From Cyanobacteria bacterium UBA2566 (lineage in GTDB: Bacteria; Cyanobacteriota; Cyanobacteriia; Cyanobacteriales; Desertifilaceae), in NCBI GenBank assembly GCA_002340255.1, contig DDLS01000034.1:7252-71251 (forward strand): 64,000 nucleotides of DNA. The letters run 5' to 3'. Both the position numbers and the translations under genes were made by a program. A model generated the notes under the pieces. That model was given only the letters and a program-made list of their open reading frames with translations, ran no database searches and was not told the DNA's origin. Numbering within the stretch: the stretch's first letter is position 1; each line of letters opens with the position of its first letter. Below are positions 52,158 through 60,374 of this stretch, one piece after another.

Positions 52158-53180
52158 ATGACCCTAACCCCATCAACCCCGAAAAAAAAACGGATTTTCA
52201 TGACCGGTGCAAGCGGTTGTATCGGCCACTATATCGCTGAGTCACTGATTCAAAAGACCGGTCATGAATTGTTTTTGCTGGTGAGGAAACCAGAAAAATT
52301 ACAATTCGACTATCAAGTGCGATCGGGAATTACCCTATTAGAAGGCGATTTGCGCGAGATTGGCCAATATAACGATCTGTTAAGTACGGTCGATGGGGCA
52401 ATTTTAGCCGCTACTGCTTGGGGTGGCCCTAGAGAAGTGTTTGATATTAATGTGGTTAAAACTATTCAATTGATCAAAGCCTTAGATCCGAATGTTTGTA
52501 ACCAAGTCATCTACTTTTCTACTGCCAGCATTTTGGGTCAAGATAATCAGCTTTTACCCCAAGCAGGACAGTTGGGAACCGATTATATTCGCTCTAAGTA
52601 CGATTGTTATCAGCAACTGAGCAAACTAACCAGCGCCCCTCCCATTTCCATTGTTTTTCCTACCTTAGTATTTGGGGGAGATGAGAATAAACCCTATTCC
52701 CATCTATCCTCTGGATTATCAGAAATTCCCAAATGGATTAACTTGGCTCGTTTTTTTAGCGCCGATGGTAGTTTTCATTTTCTTCATGCTTATGATATTG
52801 CCCAAGTCATTACCCATTTGGTCGATCGTACCCTTCCCTCCGATCCCAATGAAAGTTTTGCCTTTGCCCATCATTTAGTTTTAGGAAATCCCGTTCTTAG
52901 CGTCGATGAAGGGATTGCCCAAATTTGCCAGTTTTTACAGAAAAAAATCTATTTTCGGATTCCCCTATCTGTTGCTTTAGCTGATACCCTCATTGGTATT
53001 TTGCGGTTAATTGGGGTGAAAATTGAAATGGGAGCTTGGGATCAGTTTTGTATGCGCTATCGCCATTTTCGCTATCAAAACCCAGTTAGTCCAGAGACTC
53101 TAGGTTTAACGACTTATTGTCCCACCTTAAGTGATTTACTTAAAATTAGCAGTATTCGGTCAGTCGCCCAGACTGAGTGA
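52158..53180 (+). CDS. NAD(P)-dependent epimerase/dehydratase family protein
   Basis: About 340 residues from the ATG at 52158. The Rossmann motif G-A-S-G-C-I-G is at the N-terminus, followed by E-G-D-L and S-T-A-S-I-L-G; the Y-x3-K site is Y-I-R-S-K-Y-D. It belongs to the extended short-chain dehydrogenases and starts 6 bases after the hemE stop. Substrate unknown; chlorophyll or quinone-ring reductases and sugar epimerases share this fold. Confidence 0.85.
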   Translation: MTLTPSTPKKKRIFMTGASGCIGHYIAESLIQKTGHELFLLVRKPEKLQFDYQVRSGITLLEGDLREIGQYNDLLSTVDGAILAATAWGGPREVFDINVVKTIQLIKALDPNVCNQVIYFSTASILGQDNQLLPQAGQLGTDYIRSKYDCYQQLSKLTSAPPISIVFPTLVFGGDENKPYSHLSSGLSEIPKWINLARFFSADGSFHFLHAYDIAQVITHLVDRTLPSDPNESFAFAHHLVLGNPVLSVDEGIAQICQFLQKKIYFRIPLSVALADTLIGILRLIGVKIEMGAWDQFCMRYRHFRYQNPVSPETLGLTTYCPTLSDLLKISSIRSVAQTE

Positions 53181-53265
53181 TGTTTTCTGGATGGGGAGGA
53201 CACGGTGACGCGGAAATAGCCCATTGTCTATGCCCCATTCCCTATCCCCTATTCCCTATTTCCCC

Positions 53266-54153
53266 ATGACTAGCCCATCGACACCTCAAACCGATCCCAC
53301 CTGGCTGAGTATTATTAAACTCTTGCGCTGGAATAAACCTGCCGGTCGGTTTATTTTGATGGTTCCAGCGTTATGGGCGGTATTTCTGGCAGCACGGGGA
53401 ACTCCGCCCCTTCCCCTAGTGGGGGTCATCATTGTTGGCACATTCGTTACCAGTGCTGCGGGTTGTGTGATTAATGACCTATGGGATCGCAATATTGATC
53501 CAGAAGTAGAACGGACTCGTAGCCGTCCCCTCGCTTCTCGCGCCCTCTCCATTCAGGTTGGAGTGGCGATCGCCATTTTAGCTCTGCTGTGCGCTGCTGT
53601 CTTAGCCCTCTATCTCAACCGATTTAGCTTTCTTCTGTGCGTCGCTGCTGTTCCCGTCATTGTCTTTTATCCCACCGCTAAACGCGTATTTCCTGTTCCC
53701 CAACTTGTCCTCTCCATTGCCTGGGGATTTGCCGTACTGATTAGCTGGAGCGCCGTTACTGCTAACCTCGAACCGGCAACTTGGGTCCTCTGGAGCGCAG
53801 TAATCCTCTGGACTCTAGCATTTGATACAGTCTACGCCCTCCCCGATCGCCAAGATGACGAACGGATCGGTGTCAACTCCAGTGCCCTGTTTTTCGGCGA
53901 TAAGACTCCCATCGCTGTAGGCATCTTTTTTACCGGAACTGCTGTTTTATTAGCCTTAGAAAGCCAATTTATGGCATTAAACTGGACATTTTGGTTGGGA
54001 TGGAGCCTCGCCATTATCTTCTGGGCGAAACAGGTTTACGATCTCCTGCAACCAGAAGTTTCCCCCACCCTCTACAGTCAAATTTTTGGTCAAAACGTGA
54101 TGATTGGCTTTGTCCTCTTAGCTGCGATGATTTCTGGCACACTCTTGGCTTAA
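53266..54153 (+). CDS. 4-hydroxybenzoate polyprenyltransferase (UbiA family)
   Basis: 295 residues from the ATG at 53266; longer starts upstream run into a CCCTATTC-type repeat and are rejected. Eight or nine membrane helices. Both Asp-rich motifs are present: N-D-L-W-D-R-N-I-D (positions near 75) and D-T-V-Y-A-L-P-D-R-Q-D-D. Cyanobacterial homologues (Synechocystis slr0926) attach the solanesyl-type chain to 4-hydroxybenzoate in plastoquinone synthesis. It acts in the membrane. Confidence 0.9.
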   Translation: MTSPSTPQTDPTWLSIIKLLRWNKPAGRFILMVPALWAVFLAARGTPPLPLVGVIIVGTFVTSAAGCVINDLWDRNIDPEVERTRSRPLASRALSIQVGVAIAILALLCAAVLALYLNRFSFLLCVAAVPVIVFYPTAKRVFPVPQLVLSIAWGFAVLISWSAVTANLEPATWVLWSAVILWTLAFDTVYALPDRQDDERIGVNSSALFFGDKTPIAVGIFFTGTAVLLALESQFMALNWTFWLGWSLAIIFWAKQVYDLLQPEVSPTLYSQIFGQNVMIGFVLLAAMISGTLLA

Positions 54154-54246
54154 TCAAAGGGCTTACTCCTGACTAGCAGCTCTCTGGAGTCCAAACCGGT
54201 TGCTCTCCCTGTCCCCAAAACCCATCAAATTTAGTCACAGAAACAT

Positions 54247-54278
54247 CACCCGCCCCTAGGGGGATGTGGGTGGTTTTT
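54247..54278 (+). terminator. Possible intrinsic terminator after the UbiA gene
   Basis: CACCC at 54247-54251 can pair with GGGTG at 54268-54272, with an inner CCC/GGG pairing, and TTTTT follows at 54274-54278. It lies 94 bases behind the UbiA stop. The stem is interrupted, so this is only a moderate candidate. Confidence 0.4.
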
Positions 54279-54284
54279 AATTGA

Positions 54285-54315
54285 GAAGCCGGATTTCTTC
54301 AAGAAACCCGGCTTC
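54285..54315. repeat. Palindrome related to the AGAAACCCGG family
   Basis: Left arm GAAGCCGGATTTCTT and right arm AAGAAACCCGGCTTC are complementary at 14 of 15 positions with almost no loop. The right arm contains AGAAACCCGG as in the elements at 37468 and 39734, so it is probably a diverged relative. Confidence 0.55.
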
Positions 54316-54392
54316 CGGCTTAAATCGATAATTGGTATATCGTTTCTTAAATTTTTGATCTTAAAACACGGTTGATCTGATCGATTGTGTGC

Positions 54393-54692
54393 TTAAGCTA
54401 AGGCAAGGTCTTGATCTAAATCATCCTCAACTACACTCAAGTTGGGGCGTGACTCTTTGAGGGCAACAGTTTCTAAAGAATTAGACTGGGTTTCAATCGC
54501 GGTTAAGGGTTCATACTGCCAAAGTCCTAAACCTTCCCAAGACGGGGCAAAAGCTGGAATAGCTAAGGGACAAGCTTTCCATCCACCGCGCACAGGAACA
54601 TTGAGTTGTTGGCAGTTGCCCCCTCGCCGACCTTCAGGAGTAAAGTGGCGGCAATACCGACAAGCGGAGGTTTGACAATTGGAATTGTTCAT
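54393..54692 (-). CDS. Small cysteine-rich protein, possible zinc ribbon
   Basis: A 99-residue protein. The N-terminal 45 residues hold C6, C11-x2-C14, C27 and C41 in the segments T-S-A-C-R-Y-C-R-H-F, G-G-N-C-Q-Q-L and W-K-A-C-P-L-A. A histidine (H16) is also present, so a metal site is likely. The C-terminal half is acidic and unstructured-looking. I do not know the function. It is divergent from the SPOR gene. Confidence 0.7.
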   Translation of the reverse strand: MNNSNCQTSACRYCRHFTPEGRRGGNCQQLNVPVRGGWKACPLAIPAFAPSWEGLGLWQYEPLTAIETQSNSLETVALKESRPNLSVVEDDLDQDLALA

Positions 54693-55154
54693 GGCAGATC
54701 CTCAATAGGGGGCGGATATCGGCTTCTATTCTATTTTCAGTTATCTTTTAGAGAAATTGAAAATAGCTTTATACTTTTTTTATGTTTGCTTTAAATTTGG
54801 ACATGAATTCTCCGTTTCCACTATCATCTCTTTCAGGAATAAGGGGTTATTTCCGGGATAAACGATTGGGGATCAACAAGACTGCCCCAAGTGCGCTGAT
54901 GCTTAATCTGGATCGCCTCCGTTATAATCCGGGTAATAAAAATACGGATGAAGGACGGATTCCTTGCTCTTGGTTTGCCGTTAGAGCGATCGCCAAAACG
55001 TAGTCAGTATTACCAAAAATCCCGAGAAACATAGCTCGAATTTAAATGTTTGTGAATAAAATTCTAGGGTCTCCCTATCATTACGCATCAAAATAAGATA
55101 CAATCAACCCTCAAATAAGCAGATTCACCGAATCACTACGGCAAGACCTTGGCG
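54693..55154. other. Divergent intergenic region before the SPOR/PspA/Vipp1 block
   Basis: 462 bases. It contains an inverted repeat (arms 54731-54742 and 54755-54766, one wobble) near the start of the minus-strand gene, and TATACT at 54771-54776. A 73-codon frame (54782-55003) is open, but its sequence looks random and it has no ribosome-binding site. The right part probably holds the promoter of the SPOR gene. Confidence 0.4.
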
Positions 55155-56606
55155 ATGAGTAACCGTTTTCCTGCAAAACCAGCACCCCAACCCCACCAGA
55201 CCTATGCCATCTCCCTACCGCTGCAAGCGGCTCTCACGAGTCTCAATGTCAGCCTAGAGGAAGAACTAACCCGATATCGGCGATATCGCCAAGGATATAC
55301 TCCACCTCTGAAAAGCTATGCGTTAACGGCAACAGCGCAAGGACATGGCGGAAAAACCTTAGAGTTAGTCTCACCGCCGCCTCCAGAGCGCTCCCAACCG
55401 AAGCGCCCCCCCTCTCCAGAGACGCTAGAAACTGCTCCAGAACTTCCAGCCTCTCTATCTCCCTCGGCGGATACTGATTCAGGGGCTGCCCTATCCACCT
55501 CTTTTGCCCATCAAAACCTGGCTGAACCGGATACAGGGTTTGAAGCCGACAGTCCCCCAGAGGATTATTTGGAATCTTCAGAAGAATTGCTCAGAAGTTT
55601 AGCCGAGGAAGAAGAGGAAGACGAAAGCTCTATCCCTACCCCAGCATTTAATCCCTGGCTTACTCCTCTGGGGATCGGTTCCACACTGCTCTTGATTCTG
55701 CTGTGCATTACATTTGGGGTGATTTTTCTTAATCCTTCTCTGATGCGCTACTTGTTTCCCAATAGTCCCTTCCGGCAGCCTAATCCCACCGTTCCTGAAT
55801 CTGCTCCAGAACCTGCGACAACTCCAGCTAATTCTTCTAACGTTTCCCACTCTTCCCCTCGCCCAACTTCAGAATTTGGCCAGTTAACCCTGGAGAGTTT
55901 GAGTGTTCTGGAACCCAAGCAATCTCCCCAACCCTCTCCAGTGGTTTCCCCGATTCCGGTGGCTTCGCCTGTAGTCGCGAAAGCTCCAGTAGAGCCGCCC
56001 ACTGCCTCGGAGTCTAACCGCTCATCAGGGCTGAATTTGCGGGTGTTGAGCTTGCCGATTCTTTCCGCTGCACCGGAACCAGAATCAGAATTGCCTCAAC
56101 CGCCAACGCCTCAAGTGACACCTGGACAAGCAGTTGAACCTTCAGCCCCTTTACCTCCTGCTCCTCCAGTTGTGCCTGGGGTGACTGCTCCCCCCAATCC
56201 TCACGAGTTGCCCCAGTTGCAAGCAGCAGCACCTATCATGCCTCCAGAGGTTCCGTCATTTGCTGAACCGGTACCTGAACCTATCCCTCCTCAAAATTAT
56301 CTTCAGGGTTTTACGGGATCTGTTCCTATCCCAGTAGATATGCCTCCAGAACAGGAATGGATGCCGGAACCGGTGGCGACTTTGCCGGAGTCCGAGAATG
56401 GTCAATCCTATTCTGTCGTGGCTCATTATGAGGATGGAAGTACGATGGCGAAAATTCAAGCCTTGGTTCCCAACGCTTATTTGCGCAATTTTGCGGATGG
56501 GATTTATGTGTATTTGGGGTCATTTTATCATCGAGAGATGGCAGAAACGTTCGTGGAGGAACTGAAAATTGAGGGAATTTCTGCCAAAATTTATGATGAT
56601 GAGTAA
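55155..56606 (+). CDS. Proline-rich membrane protein with SPOR-like C-terminal domain
   Basis: About 483 residues from the ATG at 55155. A cytosolic N-terminus with E-E-E-L-T-R-Y-R-R-Y-R (~35-50) is followed by acidic low-complexity sequence, one membrane helix (~172-195), ~200 residues of Pro/Ser/Ala linker and a 70-residue C-terminal domain (Y-S-V-V-A-H-Y, then G-I-Y-V-Y-L-G-S-F and A-E-T-F-V-E-E-L) that looks like SPOR. SPOR domains bind denuded glycan at division septa. The protein would therefore reach the septal wall. It starts a same-strand run with pspA and vipp1. Confidence 0.78.
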   Translation: MSNRFPAKPAPQPHQTYAISLPLQAALTSLNVSLEEELTRYRRYRQGYTPPLKSYALTATAQGHGGKTLELVSPPPPERSQPKRPPSPETLETAPELPASLSPSADTDSGAALSTSFAHQNLAEPDTGFEADSPPEDYLESSEELLRSLAEEEEEDESSIPTPAFNPWLTPLGIGSTLLLILLCITFGVIFLNPSLMRYLFPNSPFRQPNPTVPESAPEPATTPANSSNVSHSSPRPTSEFGQLTLESLSVLEPKQSPQPSPVVSPIPVASPVVAKAPVEPPTASESNRSSGLNLRVLSLPILSAAPEPESELPQPPTPQVTPGQAVEPSAPLPPAPPVVPGVTAPPNPHELPQLQAAAPIMPPEVPSFAEPVPEPIPPQNYLQGFTGSVPIPVDMPPEQEWMPEPVATLPESENGQSYSVVAHYEDGSTMAKIQALVPNAYLRNFADGIYVYLGSFYHREMAETFVEELKIEGISAKIYDDE

Positions 56607-56620
56607 ATGGGGATGGGATT

Positions 56621-57355
56621 ATGAGTGTTGTCGATCGCCTATTTCGTGCCGTTCGTGCCCAGGTGAATGACTGGATCGTTCAACGGCAAGACCCGGAAAA
56701 GCTCCTAGAGACTGCTATCTTAGAATTGCAAGATGATATGGTGCGTCTGCGACAATCGGTAGCTCAGGCGATCGCCGTGCAAAAACGTACAGAGCGACAA
56801 TATCATCAAGCTACGGTAAGTGCCGAAGATTGGCACAAACGGGCCCAACTCTCCCTAGAAAAAGGGGATGAAACTCTAGCCAGAGAAGCTCTAACCCGAC
56901 GCAAACCTTATCTAGAAACAGCGCGACTGTTCCAGGAACACCTGCAACAACAAGGGGATGTGGTGGATCGTATGAGGAATGATTTACGCACCCTAGAAGG
57001 CAAAATAGCGGAGGCTAAAGCGAAGAAAGAACTTTATATTGCCCGCGCCCGTGCGGCTAAAACTTCCGAACAGTTGCATCAAGTGATGAATCAATTGAAT
57101 CCTAGAGGTACATCAGCGGCTTTAGAGCGGATGGAAAATAAAGTACAAGAACTCGAAGCCCAAGCTCAACTGAGTACCGAATGGGGAAAAGATCCTGTAG
57201 AAAACCAATTTCAAGCTTTAGAATCAGGAACAGAGACTTCCGTAGAGGAGGAACTCACCCTGATAAAAACGCAACTGAAAAGTCAAGCCCCCAGAAGCCA
57301 GTCCGAGTACGATCGCGAATTAGAGGAGTTGCGATCGCGACTCAATGAACTGTAG
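56621..57355 (+). CDS. PspA/IM30-family protein, paralogue of Vipp1
   Basis: A 244-residue helical protein of the PspA/ESCRT-III superfamily. It begins with the amphipathic helix V-D-R-L-F-R-A-V-R-A-Q-V and shares the D-P-E-K-L-L-E and E-T-L-A-R-E-A-L-T-R-R core with the next gene. The tail ends R-E-L-E-E-L-R-S-R-L-N-E-L. These proteins bind and remodel membranes under stress. Being less Vipp1-like than its neighbour, it may take the PspA role. It lies 14 bases after the SPOR gene, so they are likely co-transcribed. Confidence 0.88.
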   Translation: MSVVDRLFRAVRAQVNDWIVQRQDPEKLLETAILELQDDMVRLRQSVAQAIAVQKRTERQYHQATVSAEDWHKRAQLSLEKGDETLAREALTRRKPYLETARLFQEHLQQQGDVVDRMRNDLRTLEGKIAEAKAKKELYIARARAAKTSEQLHQVMNQLNPRGTSAALERMENKVQELEAQAQLSTEWGKDPVENQFQALESGTETSVEEELTLIKTQLKSQAPRSQSEYDRELEELRSRLNEL

Positions 57356-57410
57356 GTTATTAACCAAATTAATAATTATGGGAAATGTTAGCGTGCCACC
57401 CAACTCTTCC

Positions 57411-57438
57411 CTATTGCCTATTGCCTATTACCTATTGC
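57411..57438 (+). repeat. Heptamer tandem repeat (CTATTGC x4)
   Basis: CTATTGC, CTATTGC, CTATTAC, CTATTGC run in exact 7-base steps, with further degenerate copies at 57447-57456. It lies in the 157-base gap between the two PspA-family genes. It belongs to the same class as the heptamers at 37414 and 47614. Confidence 0.75.
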
Positions 57439-57468
57439 CTCTCCTCCCTATTGCCTTTTCCCCTCCAC

Positions 57469-57474
57469 TATAAT
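57469..57474 (+). promoter_or_regulatory. Possible -10 box of vipp1
   Basis: TATAAT lies 38 bases before the vipp1 ATG. No good -35 is found at 17 bases upstream, where the heptamer repeats lie. It suggests that vipp1 can be transcribed apart from the preceding paralogue. Confidence 0.3.
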
Positions 57475-57512
57475 CTGTATATAGACCCTGACAGGAAAGC
57501 AGAATTAGAATT

Positions 57513-58277
57513 ATGGGATTATTCGATCGGATCGGCCGAGTTCTGAGAGCTAATATAAACGATCTTGTGAATAAAGCAGAAGACCCGGAGAAGATACTCG
57601 AGCAGTCTATTATTGATATGCAGGAAGATCTGATCCAACTTCGGCAAGCGGTAGCTAGTGCGATCGCCAGCCAAAAAAAGAGCCAGCAACAATATAATAC
57701 AGCCCAAAATGAAGCCAATAAATGGCAGCAACGGGCGCAACTGGCTCTACAGAAGGGCGACGAAAATCTAGCTCGGGAAGCGTTGCAGCGCAAAAAAGCT
57801 CAGGCTGACAGCGCCACTACCATTAAAGTTTCTTTAGAGCAACAAACCGCTCAGGTAGATACCCTGAAGAAAAACTTAATGCAGCTAGAGGGCAAGATTT
57901 CTGAGGCGAAAACCAAGAAAGACATGCTCAAAGCACGGATGCAAGCAGCTAAAGCTCAAGAAAACTTGCAGAATACTGTCTCGAACATCGGAACCAGTAG
58001 CTCCCTCGCTGCGTTTGATCGGATGGAAGAAAAAGTGCTGCAAATGGAAGCCAGAAGCCAGGCAGCCTATGAGATTGGCGGTACAGGGATTGAAGAACAG
58101 TTTGCAGCGTTAGAAGGGAGTGATGTTGATGACGAATTGGCTGCCATGAAAGCCCAGTTAACTGGCGCATCACCCAATCAAGCTGCTCTTCCCCAAGGTA
58201 CTACTGATTCAAGTCACTCGGCTTCAGCAGTTGATGATGACTTGGAGCAACTGCGCCGGGAACTCGATAAAAGCTAG
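57513..58277 (+). CDS. vipp1: Vesicle-inducing protein in plastids, Vipp1/IM30
   Basis: A 254-residue protein. The N-terminus M-G-L-F-D-R-I-G-R-V-L-R-A-N-I-N-D-L, the E-N-L-A-R-E-A-L-Q-R-K core and the C-terminal extension (after ~220) ending D-D-D-L-E-Q-L-R-R-E-L identify Vipp1 rather than PspA. Vipp1 forms rings and rods that build and protect thylakoid membranes and is essential in most cyanobacteria. It lies 157 bases behind a PspA paralogue. Confidence 0.92.
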   Translation: MGLFDRIGRVLRANINDLVNKAEDPEKILEQSIIDMQEDLIQLRQAVASAIASQKKSQQQYNTAQNEANKWQQRAQLALQKGDENLAREALQRKKAQADSATTIKVSLEQQTAQVDTLKKNLMQLEGKISEAKTKKDMLKARMQAAKAQENLQNTVSNIGTSSSLAAFDRMEEKVLQMEARSQAAYEIGGTGIEEQFAALEGSDVDDELAAMKAQLTGASPNQAALPQGTTDSSHSASAVDDDLEQLRRELDKS

Positions 58278-58284
58278 GATCGGT

Positions 58285-58329
58285 TTAGCAATTAACAATT
58301 AATAATTTAAAAGAATTGTTAATTGCTAA
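58285..58329. repeat. 16-base perfect AT-rich inverted repeat
   Basis: TTAGCAATTAACAATT (58285-58300) and AATTGTTAATTGCTAA (58314-58329) are exact reverse complements with a 13-base loop, between vipp1 and fraC. A similar AT-rich hairpin lies at 50242-50284. It might act as a weak terminator, although no T-run follows it. Confidence 0.65.
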
Positions 58330-58353
58330 TTGTTAAGTATTACTTATCTAGTA

Positions 58354-58872
58354 ATGGTTATTCTGCCTCTACGAATGATCGCCTTACAGATGCTATGCTT
58401 ATGGGTGGCGATCGCCATTGAATCCTATTTTCTCCATACTCAACTTCAGCTTCATCCCCGTTTTAGCATTTTTTATGCCGCTACACTGAATTTGCTTGCC
58501 AACCTGATTGGTTGGTTCTTATTCTTTAATTTAGAACTCTTATTGCCCAATTCCATTCGCCAAAATTTAATTGATTTAGTCCTATTTGGCCAGTGGGAGC
58601 GATCGAGTCTATCCTGGATTTTACTAGCAATTATCGGTGCTTTTCTGATTGGCTGGTTTGTCAAACGGCAAGGATTAGCTCTTCTGCGTAATATTCGCAA
58701 GATGTGGATACAAAGAAAATATGGAGAAGGAGGATTTAGTATCGCTGCCCGTGAAGCCTTTATCGAAAAAGCAATTTCTCGCACCGTATTTAATGCCCAT
58801 TTGATGAGTAATAGCGTTATCTTACTTGTGGTGCTAATGAAATTTATTCGGTTCAGTTTGAATACGCCTTAA
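58354..58872 (+). CDS. fraC: Filament integrity protein FraC
   Basis: 172 residues from the ATG at 58354. This start is chosen over the TTG at 58330, which would lie inside the upstream inverted repeat; an ATG at codon 8 is a further option. Three to four membrane helices, and the conserved tail W-I-Q-R-K-Y-G-E-G-G-F-S and A-R-E-A-F-I-E-K-A-I-S-R-T as in FraC. In Anabaena FraC sits at septa and, with FraD and FraE, supports septal junctions and keeps filaments intact. It is first of three same-strand genes with small gaps. Confidence 0.82.
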   Translation: MVILPLRMIALQMLCLWVAIAIESYFLHTQLQLHPRFSIFYAATLNLLANLIGWFLFFNLELLLPNSIRQNLIDLVLFGQWERSSLSWILLAIIGAFLIGWFVKRQGLALLRNIRKMWIQRKYGEGGFSIAAREAFIEKAISRTVFNAHLMSNSVILLVVLMKFIRFSLNTP

Positions 58873-58879
58873 CCGATTC

Positions 58880-59464
58880 ATGCACAACTTTATTCAACTG
58901 TTCAAGACTTTATTTTCTAAGCCGCCTACCCTCTGGCAAATCTTGTTTATTATCGGTTTTGGGTTCTGGACTATTGCGGCTTTAATGCCCATCTTCAAAC
59001 TGGAAAAACTGCAAGAGCCAATCGCTTTTTTGGGGTTTCTCACTTTACTCTATGCCCTATGGATTTTCCTGAGTCAATATACTCTAGACTGTTGGGGTAT
59101 CGATTTCAAACCCATCATTATCTGGTTGATTTTCTCTCTGATTATCAGTAGGACCCTCGATAGAGTTTCACAAAAAGTGTTGTGGGTGAGCTATCCAGAA
59201 TCTATCGCCCTCACTCAGCTCTTACCTGATGCGATCAGAATCCGCTCCCTCGATCTCGGATCGGCAGAAGGGAAAAAACGCTTACAAAGAAATATTATCA
59301 TTCTTCTGAGTAGTTTACTCATCAGTTGCTGGATTTACTTTTACTTCATGATTGATGAATGGGCGATCGCCAATCCAAAGTTGGTGAACCAGAACATGGA
59401 TAACAGCTTATTTGTGATAAAATTAGACCTAGAAAAACTCCGATCGCCATTCAGCTCCGACTAA
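58880..59464 (+). CDS. fraD: FraD-like septal membrane protein
   Basis: A 194-residue protein with four to five membrane helices and a C-terminal tail (V-N-Q-N-M-D-N-S-L-F-V-I-K-L). It begins 7 bases after fraC and precedes a FraE-like permease, so its position is that of FraD. It is much shorter than the ~340-residue Anabaena FraD, as it seems to lack the large periplasmic coiled-coil/CHAP-like plug region. The assignment rests mainly on gene order. Confidence 0.6.
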   Translation: MHNFIQLFKTLFSKPPTLWQILFIIGFGFWTIAALMPIFKLEKLQEPIAFLGFLTLLYALWIFLSQYTLDCWGIDFKPIIIWLIFSLIISRTLDRVSQKVLWVSYPESIALTQLLPDAIRIRSLDLGSAEGKKRLQRNIIILLSSLLISCWIYFYFMIDEWAIANPKLVNQNMDNSLFVIKLDLEKLRSPFSSD

Positions 59465-59488
59465 TTTATCCTGCTTTTAGACAGACCT

Positions 59489-60271
59489 ATGAATTTTAAT
59501 CGACTCAGGGTTGTTGCCAATAATGTATTTGCCGAAACCATCCGCGATCGCATTCTCTATGTATGGGGATTATTCGCCATCATAATCGTATTTATAATCC
59601 CCGTAATTCGGGAAGTTGCCTCCACTGTAGAAGATAAAATTCTTCTGGATGTGGGCTTAGGATTGATGGAGATTCTAGGAGTTGCAGTAACGGTATTTAT
59701 CAGTACTGGATTAATTAACAAGGAAATTGACCAGCGAACTATTTATTTACTAATTGCCAAACCTCTCAATATCTCTGAACTGATTGTGGGCAAATTTTTA
59801 GGCGTTTCGGCAGTTTTGAGCATCTTAGTCGTCGGCATGATGGGGCTTTATCTGGGAATCTTAACCTTAAATCAAACCAGTTATCCGTCCTTAACTGCCC
59901 TGATGATTTCTGCTCTGTTCCTGATTCTGAAGCTATCCTTGATTACAGCAGCAGCCATTTTATTTGGAGTCTTTACCCGTTCCTTAGTGGCTCTTTTCCT
60001 CACATTTGGCATTTATTTTATAGGTAACTTAAGCGCTGACATGGTGAAACTGAATGCCTTAGTCGAAACTCCCTTGTTTTCCCGTCTGAGTCAAGTCTTG
60101 TTTATTATTGTTCCCGATCTATCTCGCTTAGATGTGAAAAACTTAGCGGTGTATGGGATGAACTCTTTACCCGGTGCTGTGACGCTGACTGCGAATGCGG
60201 GATATGGTATTGTCTACACCATAGCGTTATTGGCTGTAGCCACAATTATTTTGGCCCAACGGGAATTTTGA
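59489..60271 (+). CDS. fraE: ABC-2 type permease, FraE-like
   Basis: A 260-residue membrane permease with six helices and typical ABC-2 features: N-V-F-A-E-T-I-R-D-R-I-L-Y at the start, then N-K-E-I-D-Q-R-T-I-Y-L-L-I-A-K-P-L and G-K-F-L-G. In Anabaena FraE is the third gene of the fraCDE operon and contributes to filament integrity and septal protein placement. No ATPase gene is adjacent, so the partner must be encoded elsewhere. Confidence 0.8.
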   Translation: MNFNRLRVVANNVFAETIRDRILYVWGLFAIIIVFIIPVIREVASTVEDKILLDVGLGLMEILGVAVTVFISTGLINKEIDQRTIYLLIAKPLNISELIVGKFLGVSAVLSILVVGMMGLYLGILTLNQTSYPSLTALMISALFLILKLSLITAAAILFGVFTRSLVALFLTFGIYFIGNLSADMVKLNALVETPLFSRLSQVLFIIVPDLSRLDVKNLAVYGMNSLPGAVTLTANAGYGIVYTIALLAVATIILAQREF

Positions 60272-60374
60272 GCGTGAATAGCTTGGTTATTTTGAGGAAA
60301 TAGGCAATAGAAACTGTCCTAACTTCTCCTCTTCATCATCTTTTCTAAGGCATCACATGAGATGAAACAGTTCA

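Noticed and set aside
54782..55003. 73-codon ORF in the gap before the SPOR gene
   Set aside because: No ribosome-binding site and no domain; it is kept only as a remark in the intergenic entry.
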